A stretch of 64,000 nt of DNA from Cohnella cholangitidis (lineage in GTDB: Bacteria; Bacillota; Bacilli; Paenibacillales; Paenibacillaceae): contig NZ_CP041969.1 in assembly GCF_014107495.1 (NCBI RefSeq), forward strand, positions 496,001 through 560,000, in the 5' to 3' direction. Below are positions 51,972-61,543 of the stretch, one piece after another. Made by a program: the position numbers and the translations under genes. Positions within the stretch are counted from its first letter, which is position 1; each line of letters begins with the position of its first letter. The notes under the pieces were generated by a model, which was not told where the DNA came from, did no database searches, and was given only the letters and a program-made list of their open reading frames with translations.

Positions 51972-54023
51972 TTAATCCAACGGCTCGCCGTGCAGATTGG
52001 CATCGCGCGCTAGATTGTCCCTTAATTCCGCGTACATAGGCGACGACCAAAACTCTTCCCGCGATGTAAGAGAAGCCGCGTCGTCCCTGGCTTGCTCGAG
52101 AACCTCGAAATCGTTAAGCAGATTCGCTAGCCGGAACTCCGGCATCCCGCTTTGCTTCGTTCCGAAAAACTCCCCGGGTCCCCGAATTTCCAAGTCTCTT
52201 CGCGAAATTTCGAAGCCGTCATCCGTATCGGTCATGGCCCTCATTCTCTCCTGCCCGTTCTCCGATTTCGGATCGGCGATCAGAATGCAGTACGACTGAT
52301 ATTGTCCGCGGCCGACTCTTCCCCGCAGCTGATGCAGCTGCGATAAGCCGAACCGGTCCGCATCCATGACGATCATCAAAGTCGCGTTAGGAACGTCTAC
52401 CCCTACTTCGATCACGGTCGTCGATACGAGCACATGGGTGTCTCCGGCAGCGAAAACCGCCATCGTCGCCTCTTTCTCGGAAGCCGACATGCGCCCGTGC
52501 AGTAAGCCGATCTTCAGGTCCGGCAAAGCTTGCGTTAACTGCATATGCAAGTCGATAGCGTTCTGCACGTCAAGCTTCTCCGATTCCTCGATCAACGGAC
52601 AGATGAAGAACGTTTGTCTTCCTTGCCCGGCCTCCTTGCGTATAAACCCGAGTACGCGATCCATCATCTCGTGCTTTACCGAGTAAGTTTTGATCGGCAA
52701 TCGACCTTTAGGACGCTCTCTTAACGTAGATACGTCCATATCGCCGAACACGGTGATCGCGAGCGTCCGCGGAATCGGCGTTGCCGTCATCGACAGCACG
52801 TCGGGATTCATTCCTTTGCGCCGAAGAATGCTTCGTTGGTTAACTCCGAACCGATGCTGCTCATCGGTCACGACGAGCCCAAGGCTTCTGAAGAAGACGT
52901 CCTCCTGGATTAACGCGTGGGTGCCGACCACGATATCGAGCAATCCCATTTGCAATGAAGCGATCACGTCCCGACGCTTGCGTTCCGTAAGACTTCCCGT
53001 CAACAGGCCGACCTGTATCCCATAAGGCTCAAACATTTTAGTAAGCGAGCGCGCATGTTGTTCGGCCAATATTTCCGTCGGCACCATCAAAGCCCCTTGA
53101 TGGCCCGCTCTTACCGTTGCGTACAGACCGACGGCGGCGACAACGGTTTTGCCCGCGCCGACGTCCCCTTGAAGCAATCTGTTCATCGTATAGGGTTGCT
53201 TCATATCGTGAAGAATCTCGTTAATGACTTGTTTCTGGGAATCCGTCAGCGTAAACGGCAACACGCTCACGAATTGCCGAATTTCTTCGTTGTTGACGGG
53301 TTGAACGAGTCCGTCCGCTTTTTTAACATGGGTTACGCGATAAGCCTGGAGCTTAAGCTGAAATAAGAATAACTCCTCGTATACCATCCTTCTTCTTGCT
53401 TCCTGCCCTTCGCTCGTATTTTCGGGACGATGAATTCGCGTAATGGCTTCTCTACGCGGAACGAGCGAATGCTTGTCCAGAAGCTCTGCAGGCAGAATCT
53501 CCGGAATGAGCGCGCCGAATTGGGTTAAAGCCCGATCGATCAGCTTGCGTATCGCGGCTTGCGTAATGCTGCCTCCAACCGAATAGACCGGTTGCAAAGT
53601 TCCCGTCTTAACCGCGCTCCGATCGGGAAATTCCGAATCCGCCACGGTTAGATGGCGTCTGCGTTGGTCCCACTTTCCGGTCAGAGTGATCTCTCTGCCG
53701 AGCGTCAACTGATCCTTCAGAAACGCTCGGTTAAACCAAACGGCCGTAACTAAGGTGGATTCGACCGTCACGCGGCAAATCAACCTGCTTTTCCCTCCAT
53801 ACCTCTGCATCGAAGGCATCGAGGCGATCGTGCCTTGAATCGTAATTCTCTCTCCATCCTTCACTTCATGGAGCTCGCGTACCCGATAGTCCTCGTATCG
53901 GAACGGATAGTATTCAATCAAATCCCCGACGGTGGAAATACCCAAGGCGTGAAGCTCCTCCGCTTTCTGAGGGCCCACGCCTTGTAGTTTCGTCAGAGGA
54001 ATCCGGAACAAATGAATAATCAT
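51972..54023 (-). CDS. recG: ATP-dependent DNA helicase RecG
   Basis: 683 residues. Remodels stalled replication forks and Holliday junctions. The N-terminal wedge/OB domain (TIQGTIASMPSMQRYGGKSR) is followed by helicase motifs: LLQGDVGAGKTVVA (I), VVTDEQHRFGV (II, DEQH), SMTATPIPRTLAI (III) and QLRGRVGRGQYQSYCILIAD (VI). ATG start with AGAGG. It follows degV; in related genomes recG is near rsmD, which here lies 20 kb away across the accessory region. Confidence 0.97.
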   Translation of the reverse strand: MIIHLFRIPLTKLQGVGPQKAEELHALGISTVGDLIEYYPFRYEDYRVRELHEVKDGERITIQGTIASMPSMQRYGGKSRLICRVTVESTLVTAVWFNRAFLKDQLTLGREITLTGKWDQRRRHLTVADSEFPDRSAVKTGTLQPVYSVGGSITQAAIRKLIDRALTQFGALIPEILPAELLDKHSLVPRREAITRIHRPENTSEGQEARRRMVYEELFLFQLKLQAYRVTHVKKADGLVQPVNNEEIRQFVSVLPFTLTDSQKQVINEILHDMKQPYTMNRLLQGDVGAGKTVVAAVGLYATVRAGHQGALMVPTEILAEQHARSLTKMFEPYGIQVGLLTGSLTERKRRDVIASLQMGLLDIVVGTHALIQEDVFFRSLGLVVTDEQHRFGVNQRSILRRKGMNPDVLSMTATPIPRTLAITVFGDMDVSTLRERPKGRLPIKTYSVKHEMMDRVLGFIRKEAGQGRQTFFICPLIEESEKLDVQNAIDLHMQLTQALPDLKIGLLHGRMSASEKEATMAVFAAGDTHVLVSTTVIEVGVDVPNATLMIVMDADRFGLSQLHQLRGRVGRGQYQSYCILIADPKSENGQERMRAMTDTDDGFEISRRDLEIRGPGEFFGTKQSGMPEFRLANLLNDFEVLEQARDDAASLTSREEFWSSPMYAELRDNLARDANLHGEPLD

Positions 54024-54052
54024 TAGACCAACCTCTTTATATTACTGTTAAC

Positions 54053-54910
54053 TCACTTGCGCAAGGGGAATACGAACAATCCGATCGTTCCCGGACCGGC
54101 ATGGGAACCGATAACCGGACCAATCTCCGTTTCCAGGTAGGATTGCACGTTCAGACGTTGCTTAAGCAGCTCCGACATTTCGGACACTCCCGCGGTATGT
54201 CCCGGAGTCTTAGCAATCGTTAGATTCACTGGGGCGTCTTTGACATCCGCCTCCAGCACCTCCGCGATCCGGGCAAACGCCCGCTTCTGGCCCCTTACCT
54301 TATCGAAAGGAAAAATCGTTCCTTCGTTATCGATGGATAATATCGGCTTGATATTAAGCAGCGATCCTAGCAAAGCGGATGCCTTGCCGATACGACCGCC
54401 TTTCCGCAAATATTCTAACGTATCTACTAGAAAATAAAGCCGCAACTCCGAACGAAGCCGATGAATTTCCGCCACGATTTCTTCTTTGGAAGCTCCCGCC
54501 TTCGCCATCTCCGCAGCGGTAACGACGATCTGTCCATAACCGTAAGAGGCGGATTTGGAGTCGATTACGGTTACGTCCGCGTCTTCGTCCAACATCGATT
54601 TCGCGATCGTCGCGGATTGATAGGTTCCGCTAAACGCGCCTGACAGTTGAATGGAGATTACCGAATGCCCTTCGTCCGTCAATTTCTTATACACGTCGTA
54701 AAAATCGGCCGGAGATGGCTGGGACGTGGTCGCGAGACCTCCGAAAGATGTCAGCTTTTCATAAAACTGCGCCGGTTGCAGAGTAATGTTGTCTAGAAAG
54801 CTCTCGTCTCCGAAATTCACCTTAAGAGGTACCATCGAGATGCCGAGCTTCTCTCGCGTCTCGAGTGGAATATCCGCCGTACTATCCGTAACCAGAACTA
54901 CAGATGCCAT
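54053..54910 (-). CDS. DegV family fatty-acid-binding protein (FakB type)
   Basis: 285 residues from ATG 54910 (GGAGGT 7 bases upstream). Start SVVLVTDSTADIPLETREKL, then TTSQPSPADFYDVYKKL and VDTLEYLRKGGRIGKASALL, are diagnostic of DegV. In Gram-positive bacteria DegV proteins bind one fatty acid and present it to the kinase FakA. The next gene upstream is fakA, so this one is very probably a FakB. Chain preference cannot be read. Confidence 0.93.
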   Translation of the reverse strand: MASVVLVTDSTADIPLETREKLGISMVPLKVNFGDESFLDNITLQPAQFYEKLTSFGGLATTSQPSPADFYDVYKKLTDEGHSVISIQLSGAFSGTYQSATIAKSMLDEDADVTVIDSKSASYGYGQIVVTAAEMAKAGASKEEIVAEIHRLRSELRLYFLVDTLEYLRKGGRIGKASALLGSLLNIKPILSIDNEGTIFPFDKVRGQKRAFARIAEVLEADVKDAPVNLTIAKTPGHTAGVSEMSELLKQRLNVQSYLETEIGPVIGSHAGPGTIGLFVFPLRK

Positions 54911-54941
54911 AGCTTGTACCTCCATCGCCTAATTTGAATAA

Positions 54942-56777
54942 CTACGGTTCCACGGCGAACAAATACGGATACAACGGCTGTCCGCCTTCATGCACCTCGA
55001 CCTCGACGTCGGGGTATTGCTGCGCAAGCCATTGCTCGAGCTCCTCCGTCTGTTCGCCTTCAGCGTTATCGCCGGTTAGGATCGTAAGAATTTCTCCGCC
55101 CGATACGAGCAGATCGGATAAGAGCGCTTTGCACGCTTCCGAAGGGGACGAAGCCGATGCGACGATCGTCTTGTCCTTGATTCCGATATAGTGGCCTTCT
55201 TTGATTTGCACGCCATCCATCTCGGTATCCCGCACCGCTTGCGTAACGGAACCCGTTACGACCCGTTCGTACGCTTTCGTCATCCGTTCGATGTTCGAAG
55301 TTTCGGAATCGTTCTCCTGAAAGGAGAGCATGGCCGCCATTCCTTGGGGCAGCGTGCGGGTCTGCAGAACGGTAACCGGACGTTCCGCCAGTTCGGCTGC
55401 TTGCTTCGCCGCCATAATGATATTCGGATTATTCGGCAACACGAATATATGATGAGCTGATAAGGACGTAATAGCGCCGAGCAAGTCTTCCGTGCTCGGA
55501 TTCATGCTCTGCCCGCCTGAAAGGACGATATCCACCCCGAGGCTGCGGAATAACTCCGCGTTCCCTTCGCCAACGCTGACGGCGACCACTCCGTATGATG
55601 CCAGCTCGTATACGTCGGGATTCGGCTCGCTTTCCGGAGAAGCCGAGATCGACGGCAGATCGACGACGCCCGGCAACGCGTAATCGACGACGGGCCCGGA
55701 TGTCGGTTCGTCTTGGCGAGGCGCTGCCGGAGCTTCCTGCTTAACAACGGGCTGCTGGGCCAACAATTCACGATGCTGTTCCTGCATATTCAGAATATGA
55801 ATATGGGTAATTTCCCCATAGGTCAAAGCGAAATTAATAACATCGCCAGGACGCCGGGAATGGACGTGAACCTTCACGATCCCTTCGTCTTCGATCAGAA
55901 TAATCGAATCTCCGTCCCGTTCCAGCGCTTTCCTGAAGGTCTGTTCAGGGAAAGGGGACGACGTCGTAACCCGTTGGATGAAAAATTCCATATCGTAAGG
56001 GAAAGCGATGCTCTCCGTCGTAATTTTGGATTGGGCCGCCGTATTCGCCCCTCCGCTAGCGCGTATAGCTGGAGCAGGAATCGTCGGCGGAACGGGTGCT
56101 TCCCGGAGAGAAACCGGAGCTTGAAACTCGCGCCCCTGCGCGGCGGAGCTCGCGAAATTCCCTTCGCTCAAATAATCCACGAACCCCTCGTACAAGTACA
56201 CGAGCCCTTGTCCTCCGGAATCGACGACGCCTACCTGTTTAAGTACGGGAAGCATATCCTGCGTACGAGCGAGCGTCTCCGAAGCTTTGGCATGAACTTC
56301 GACCATCCATTCCTTCAGGTCGGACGTTCTGCGGGCAGCCGTAAGGCCATGGCGCGCGGCTTCGCGAGCAACCGTTAGGATCGTTCCTTCGACAGGTTTG
56401 ACAACAGCTTTGTAAGCGGTATCAACTCCTTGTTGCAGAGCATTGGCGAATAGAGGCACCGTGAGCTCGCCCTGCCCGGAAATTGCCCGCGCGAATCCGC
56501 GGAACAATTGGGACAGGATAACCCCGGAATTGCCTCTAGCGCCCATCAGCAGCCCTTTGGAAAGCACTTCCGCCGCCCGTCCGACTTCCTCGGACGGTTT
56601 ATTTTTTAATTCGGCCACTCCGGCCGTCATCGTCAAATTCATATTCGTTCCGGTATCCCCATCCGGGACCGGGAATACGTTCAGGGCATTCACCCGATCA
56701 ACGTTGCGGGTTAACCGCTCCGCGCCGACCAGAATCATCGCCGCCCATTCACTTCCGTTCAAGAAGCGCTTACTCAA
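54942..56777 (-). CDS. fakA: Fatty acid kinase subunit FakA (YloV)
   Basis: 611 residues. Phosphorylates fatty acids held by FakB for entry into phospholipids through PlsX/PlsY. The N-terminal DAK2 kinase domain is NALNVFPVPDGDTGTNMNLT with KGLLMGARGNSGVILSQLFR. A middle domain and a C-terminal DegV-like/DAK1-like part follow (HIFVLPNNPNIIMAAKQAAE, then GEILTILTGDNAEGEQTEEL). A Pro/Glu-rich linker near residues 345-385 makes it slightly longer than the Bacillus protein. The FakB-type gene follows directly. Confidence 0.95.
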   Translation of the reverse strand: MSKRFLNGSEWAAMILVGAERLTRNVDRVNALNVFPVPDGDTGTNMNLTMTAGVAELKNKPSEEVGRAAEVLSKGLLMGARGNSGVILSQLFRGFARAISGQGELTVPLFANALQQGVDTAYKAVVKPVEGTILTVAREAARHGLTAARRTSDLKEWMVEVHAKASETLARTQDMLPVLKQVGVVDSGGQGLVYLYEGFVDYLSEGNFASSAAQGREFQAPVSLREAPVPPTIPAPAIRASGGANTAAQSKITTESIAFPYDMEFFIQRVTTSSPFPEQTFRKALERDGDSIILIEDEGIVKVHVHSRRPGDVINFALTYGEITHIHILNMQEQHRELLAQQPVVKQEAPAAPRQDEPTSGPVVDYALPGVVDLPSISASPESEPNPDVYELASYGVVAVSVGEGNAELFRSLGVDIVLSGGQSMNPSTEDLLGAITSLSAHHIFVLPNNPNIIMAAKQAAELAERPVTVLQTRTLPQGMAAMLSFQENDSETSNIERMTKAYERVVTGSVTQAVRDTEMDGVQIKEGHYIGIKDKTIVASASSPSEACKALLSDLLVSGGEILTILTGDNAEGEQTEELEQWLAQQYPDVEVEVHEGGQPLYPYLFAVEP

Positions 56778-56801
56778 TGATGAATTCCCCTTCCTAATAA
56801 G

Positions 56802-57161
56802 CTACTTCAATACTCGTACCCCTTGAACATTTACGTTCACTTGATCGACCTTCAATCCGACGACTTCTTCCAATACGTATTTAACCTTCGATTGGATGTT
56901 ATGAGCTACTTCGGATATTTTGGTTCCGTAGCTTACGATGACATAAAGATCAAGATGGACTTGCTCGCCCTCATGGCGAACTTCCACACCCCGAGACAGA
57001 TTCTCGCGGCCGAGCAATTCCGCGATCCCATCCTTTAATCCTTTGCGGGACGCCATGCCAACAAGTCCATAACAATCCAGGGTCGCCGAGCCGGCGATTA
57101 CAGCGATGACTTGATCAGCTACATCTATCTTTCCGTTCTCCGAGACAAGCTGCAGAGGCAT
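56802..57161 (-). CDS. Asp23/Gls24 family envelope stress protein (YloU)
   Basis: 119 residues. The family core IDVADQVIAVIAGSATLDCY, then VGMASRKGLKDGIAELLGRE and VHLDLYVIVSYGTKISEVAH, is clear. These proteins associate with the membrane and respond to envelope stress. It precedes fakA, its usual partner; the gap is 24 bases. Confidence 0.93.
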   Translation of the reverse strand: MPLQLVSENGKIDVADQVIAVIAGSATLDCYGLVGMASRKGLKDGIAELLGRENLSRGVEVRHEGEQVHLDLYVIVSYGTKISEVAHNIQSKVKYVLEEVVGLKVDQVNVNVQGVRVLK

Positions 57162-57293
57162 GGAAATTCACTCCTTTATGCCTGTATTATGGACCATATC
57201 TCATTGTACTATAAAAAATCGGGAGAATGAAGCCGTTTTCTAGCCAAATCTCACGATATTAACGACAAGGACCGCGAAAGGCCACTTTTTCCG

Positions 57294-57322
57294 TTGCATC
57301 AAACAACACGCTGTGCTAAGAT
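57294..57322 (+). promoter_or_regulatory. Promoter for rpmB
   Basis: TTGCAT, 17-base spacer, TAAGAT, about 43 bases before the rpmB start. Confidence 0.6.
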
Positions 57323-57364
57323 AGTGAAGTATTTGTATGGACGTGGCAGGGAGGTGTATTTTTA

Positions 57365-57553
57365 GTGGCTCGTAAATGTTATATCACAGGGAAAAAGCCA
57401 GGTTCCGGTAACAACAAATCTCACGCGAATAACACTACCCGCCGTTCTTGGGGGGTTAACGTACAAAAAGTGCGCATTTTGGTGAACGGTAAACCTAAAC
57501 GTGTTTATGTAAGCGCACGTGCTTTGAAATCCGGAGCAGTAACGCGCGTATAA
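57365..57553 (+). CDS. rpmB: Ribosomal protein L28
   Basis: 62 residues of the 50S subunit: [20 protein letters not shown], then [23 protein letters not shown] start with GGGAGGTG upstream. The only plus-strand gene of this core block, flanked by divergent asp23 and convergent spoVM, with its own promoter and terminator. Confidence 0.98.
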   Translation: MARKCYITGKKPGSGNNKSHANNTTRRSWGVNVQKVRILVNGKPKRVYVSARALKSGAVTRV

Positions 57554-57586
57554 TTCACGTATCCGGCTGCATTAGCCATGAAGAAA

Positions 57587-57618
57587 AACCGTCAGGTGAT
57601 CCTGACGGTTCTTTTTTT
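57587..57618. terminator. Bidirectional terminator between rpmB and spoVM
   Basis: AACCGTCAGG-TGAT-CCTGACGGTT hairpin with T-runs on both strands. Confidence 0.9.
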
Positions 57619-57641
57619 CGTGATGAATGCCTTCAAAGGCG

Positions 57642-57722
57642 TCAATTTTTGTGAAACGTGTTGAGAATCGCTTTGACGAAGCCACCCAAAAATTTCGGCA
57701 GCTTGATGGTGTAAAACTTCAT
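57642..57722 (-). CDS. spoVM: Stage V sporulation protein M
   Basis: 26-residue peptide found by reading the sequence: begins MKFYTIKLPKFLGGFVKAIL, the near-invariant SpoVM amphipathic helix that recognises the curved forespore membrane and anchors SpoIVA and the coat. GGAGGGATGGGACG lies upstream of the ATG. It sits downstream of rpe, as in Bacillus. Strong marker of an endospore former. Confidence 0.97.
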   Translation of the reverse strand: MKFYTIKLPKFLGGFVKAILNTFHKN

Positions 57723-57865
57723 CGTCCCATCCCTCCTCCGCAGGCTGAACCCTTGCCGGGCTTCTAACGTTCGAAGCGCGCTATTGATTCCAATGTATGC
57801 GGCCTTGAATTTGTCCTATACCAGACAAATCGGAGGAAGGAGCCCATTTCTCGAAGATTAACCCC

Positions 57866-58510
57866 TTATCGCAGGGAAGCAATTGCGGCAGCGCGATTCT
57901 CATGGCCGAAAATGTACGTTCCCGCCACTAATGAATTCGCCCCCGCTTCCCTTACAAGCGCGGCGGTTTCGGCATTAATGCCTCCATCCACTTGAACGTG
58001 GATGTCTTGACGTCCGTGACGCTCCAGCATTTCGCGGAGCTGACGAAGCTTCGGCAGCATCGACGGCAGGAAAGATTGGCCTCCGAAACCGGGATTGATC
58101 GTCATAATCAGAACGAGATCGATATCATCCAGTATATATTCCAGAACGGATAATGGCGTCTGCGGGTTTAACGCGACTCCAGCTTTCATTCCGAGTCCCT
58201 TAATTTCCGAGAGAGTCCGTTGAAGATGTACGCAGGCTTCCGCATGAACGGTGATCCGGTCCGCTCCTGCCGCTGCTAATGCCGGAAACAACGATTGAGG
58301 GTTCTCGACCATGAGGTGGGCATCGAAGAACAATTTCGTTACCGGGCGAATCATCGCCACGACAGGCGGCCCGAACGTGAGATTCGGCACGAAGTGCCCA
58401 TCCATAATATCGATATGTACCCAATCCGCTCCCGCTGCTTCGATACTGCGGATTTCATCTCCGAGCGAAGCGAAATCGGAAGCAAGAATGGAGGGTGCGA
58501 TTATTGTCAT
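57866..58510 (-). CDS. rpe: Ribulose-phosphate 3-epimerase
   Basis: Interconverts ribulose- and xylulose-5-phosphate in the pentose phosphate pathway. 214 residues, TIM barrel. IIAPSILASDFASLGDEIRS, HIDIMDGHFVPNLTFGPPVV (metal His/Asp), DAHLMVENP, LIMTINPGFGGQSFLP and HVQVDGGINAETA are all present. It begins 4 bases after the rsgA stop. Confidence 0.98.
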   Translation of the reverse strand: MTIIAPSILASDFASLGDEIRSIEAAGADWVHIDIMDGHFVPNLTFGPPVVAMIRPVTKLFFDAHLMVENPQSLFPALAAAGADRITVHAEACVHLQRTLSEIKGLGMKAGVALNPQTPLSVLEYILDDIDLVLIMTINPGFGGQSFLPSMLPKLRQLREMLERHGRQDIHVQVDGGINAETAALVREAGANSLVAGTYIFGHENRAAAIASLR

Positions 58511-58514
58511 GTGA

Positions 58515-59420
58515 TTAATACCTCCGCTTGGTTTCTTTCCATTCCGTCATGAAGCTGACGTAATTGTCGTACCGGCTTTCCGCGATTAGTCCCTGTTCCT
58601 TCGCCTGCAATACGGCGCAATGAGGCTCATGGGTGTGCGTGCAGCCGCGGAACTTGCACGAGGGAGACCATTCGGCGAACTCACGGAAGCAGGAACCGAT
58701 TTCATCGATTCCAAGCTCCGCGAAATCAAGCTGGCTGAACCCGGGAGTATCCGCCATGTATCCGCCTCCGGCAATCGGAACGAGCTCTACGTGACGGGTA
58801 GTATGCTTCCCTCGGCCTAGCTTGTCGCTAATCTCGTTCGTCTCCAGCTTTAGGCCCGGCACGAGCGCGTTCACGAGCGAGGACTTACCGACGCCCGATT
58901 GTCCGGCAAGCATATTGATGTGCCCGGCCAGGGCGGAACGCAATTCATCCATCCCCTCGCCTTCGTGGGCGCTTGTAAGCAATACCTGATAACCGATGGA
59001 GGTATACAAGGCTCGGGCTTTATCCGCCGTCCGGCGAATGGCCTCCCCTTCTTCCCCCTTCGGAATACGATCCATCTTCGTAAGCACGATTATGGCATCC
59101 ATGCGGGCATGTTCGGTGTGCACCAGGAACTTATCCAGCAAAACGAAGCTAAGCTCGGGACGCACGACGGAAAAAACGAGGATAGCCAGATCGGCGTTCG
59201 CGATCTGCGGACGGATCAACTCCGAAGCGCGCGGCAATATTTCCTCGACCGCTCCTTCCCCGTTCTCCGTCTCGCTGTACACGACGCGATCGCCGACCAA
59301 CGGCGATTCCCCTCTTTTCTTGAATATTCCTCGGCCCCGGCATTGTACCGGATTCCCGCCTTCGGCGTTTTGCACGTAGTAATATCCGCTTAAAGCTTTA
59401 ACGATTAAGCCCTCGGGCAC
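58515..59420 (-). CDS. rsgA: Ribosome small-subunit GTPase RsgA
   Basis: Checks late 30S assembly. 301 residues with an N-terminal OB fold and circularly permuted GTPase: LTKMDR (G4) before GQSGVGKSSLVNAL (G1) and DTPGFSQLDF (G3). A C-terminal zinc site follows (CKFRGCTHTHEPHC). GTG start at 59420 with AAGGGG upstream. Coupled to rpe; prkC and stp lie upstream in the Bacillus order. Confidence 0.96.
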   Translation of the reverse strand: MPEGLIVKALSGYYYVQNAEGGNPVQCRGRGIFKKRGESPLVGDRVVYSETENGEGAVEEILPRASELIRPQIANADLAILVFSVVRPELSFVLLDKFLVHTEHARMDAIIVLTKMDRIPKGEEGEAIRRTADKARALYTSIGYQVLLTSAHEGEGMDELRSALAGHINMLAGQSGVGKSSLVNALVPGLKLETNEISDKLGRGKHTTRHVELVPIAGGGYMADTPGFSQLDFAELGIDEIGSCFREFAEWSPSCKFRGCTHTHEPHCAVLQAKEQGLIAESRYDNYVSFMTEWKETKRRY

Positions 59421-59467
59421 TCAGAAACAACCCCTTCTCCTAGCCCGAATCGGCTCTAGTGATTATT

Positions 59468-61543
59468 TTATTCCGATTCCGTAATTTCTCCATCTACCGG
59501 AATCGATCCTTCATCGGTTTCCGGAACTCCTTCGGAAGCCGTCCCGTCGTCAATAGTACCGGGATCAGGTTCCTGGGTGGTATCGGCTGGGATTACGCGA
59601 TAAGGAACGGGTTCCGTCTGTACGACCTGTCCGTCCCGGTAGATCGTAACAAGTCCATCTTTGGACGGTGACAAAATGAGGGTGATCGGGATCGACGTCG
59701 TCGAACTGATCTTATACGTGCCTCCCTCGATATTGTCGCCCGTCGCGTCGGAATATACGATTCTGAATTTACTCGTCTGTCCTTCGACGGTCGGGAACAC
59801 CGTAACGTTTATCTTCTGCTCCCTGGAGTCTTCCGGATATCCGCTGCTTACCCAGATCATGATTTCCGTATCGGGCGTTACCATCTCGTTCTCTTCAACC
59901 GATTGCTTGAACACCTTTCCCTTAGGGGAATAGCTTGGTTCTCTAAAAATTTTGCCTTCCGACAGGTTCTTACTCAGGAGGATCGCCTTTGCTTCCGATT
60001 CCGTCTTATCGAGAAGTTTCGGCATCGGGAAAGCTTCTTCGCCCTTGCTGATCTTCAGGTTAATCACGGCAGTAGTAGGGTCGAACAATTCATCCTTCGC
60101 CGGAACTTGATCCAGAACCGTATCGGGCTCGCTTTCGTCGAATACGGGATTCGTGCCGATATTACCCGATTTAACGCCCATGTCCATTAGAATCTCTTTT
60201 GCTTCGCCTAGGGTTTTACCCGCTAAGTCCGGCATCGGAGGAAGATCCTTGGCCTTACTGACCGTAAGCTGGATAGGCGAACCTTCTTTGGCTTCCATGT
60301 TAACCTTATCCTGCTTAATAACGATGTCTGGATCCTTGTCTTCGACGACTTCGTACAAAATCGGATCCGCGATCGTAAAGCCGGCGGCGATCAATTCTTC
60401 TTTCGCTTCCTCCAGCTTCTTGCCGACCATATTCGGAACCATCACGTCATCCGGCATCTGTTGCTTCAGCGCGGATACGGCCCAGATCAACACCGCGATT
60501 AAGACGACCGCCAACACCCCTAGAACGGTCGGCAAAACCCATTTGCGCTTCGGTTCGGTTAAGCCGTCGGAATTCCAACGTTCCTCCTGATTGGAATTGG
60601 ATACTTTAACCGCGGGAGCTTCGATCGTGTTGATCATATCCGGCCGGATTGCCGGCATGACTTTCGTTTTGTCCTCTTCGTTGTCCTCGTCGCTCGAATA
60701 TTGCACCGCAGGCTCGGTCAACCGTTGCGGCTGCAAGCACGTTTCCAGATCGGACAGCATTTCCCGTGCGGACTGGTACCGCTCCTGGGGATTTTTGCGC
60801 ATCGCCCGTAGAATGACGTTTTCCACGCTCTGCGGAATATAGGGATTCACTTTCCGCGGCTGTTCGAACGGCTCCTGCAGATGCTTAAGCGCAACGCTTA
60901 TCGGACTCTCGCCGAGGAAAGGCAATCTGCCCGTCAGCATCTGGTACAGGACGATCCCCAACGAATACAAGTCCGATTTCTCGCCCGTGGCGACGCCTTT
61001 GGCATGCTCCGGGGAGAAATAATGAACGGAACCGATAACGGAACCCGTCTGGGTAATCGTCGAAGAAGTTACGGCCCGGGCGATACCGAAATCCGTCACC
61101 TTCACTCTTCCGTTGTTGCCGATCAATATATTATGAGGTTTAATGTCGCGATGAATAATTTGATTATGATGGGCGTGTTCCAACGCATCGCATATTTGAG
61201 CCGTGATTTTGACGGCTTCGTCGACTTGCAGAGGCGCCCTGTCGCGAATGATTTCATTCAAGTTAGCGCCATCGATGAATTCCATGACGATATAGTGGGT
61301 ATCTTCGACTTGTCCGACATCGTAAATGCTTACGATGTTAGGATGCGACAAAGACGCGGCCGCCTGCGCTTCGCGGCGGAACCGCTTGACGAAATCGTCA
61401 TCGTGCGTGAATTGCTGCCTTAACACTTTTACGGCTACGAAACGGTTCAACAATAAGTCCCGTGCTTTATATACTAGCGCCATACCGCCGCCGCCAACAC
61501 GAGCCAGCAGTTCGTAACGCCCGCTAAGCGTAAGTCCGATCAT
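59468..61543 (-). CDS. prkC: Ser/Thr protein kinase PrkC with PASTA domains
   Basis: 691 residues. Cytoplasmic kinase domain with the P-loop ARVGGGGMALVYKARD, VAVKVL, the catalytic loop IIHRDIKPHNILIG and VTDFGIARAV. A linker and one membrane segment (LPTVLGVLAVVLIAVLIWAV, near residue 345) lead to three extracellular PASTA repeats (for example VPNMVGKKLEEAKEELIAAG) and an extra C-terminal beta domain with an acidic tail. It senses cell-wall fragments, including during spore germination in Bacillus. Overlaps stp by 4 bases. Confidence 0.96.
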   Translation of the reverse strand: MIGLTLSGRYELLARVGGGGMALVYKARDLLLNRFVAVKVLRQQFTHDDDFVKRFRREAQAAASLSHPNIVSIYDVGQVEDTHYIVMEFIDGANLNEIIRDRAPLQVDEAVKITAQICDALEHAHHNQIIHRDIKPHNILIGNNGRVKVTDFGIARAVTSSTITQTGSVIGSVHYFSPEHAKGVATGEKSDLYSLGIVLYQMLTGRLPFLGESPISVALKHLQEPFEQPRKVNPYIPQSVENVILRAMRKNPQERYQSAREMLSDLETCLQPQRLTEPAVQYSSDEDNEEDKTKVMPAIRPDMINTIEAPAVKVSNSNQEERWNSDGLTEPKRKWVLPTVLGVLAVVLIAVLIWAVSALKQQMPDDVMVPNMVGKKLEEAKEELIAAGFTIADPILYEVVEDKDPDIVIKQDKVNMEAKEGSPIQLTVSKAKDLPPMPDLAGKTLGEAKEILMDMGVKSGNIGTNPVFDESEPDTVLDQVPAKDELFDPTTAVINLKISKGEEAFPMPKLLDKTESEAKAILLSKNLSEGKIFREPSYSPKGKVFKQSVEENEMVTPDTEIMIWVSSGYPEDSREQKINVTVFPTVEGQTSKFRIVYSDATGDNIEGGTYKISSTTSIPITLILSPSKDGLVTIYRDGQVVQTEPVPYRVIPADTTQEPDPGTIDDGTASEGVPETDEGSIPVDGEITESE

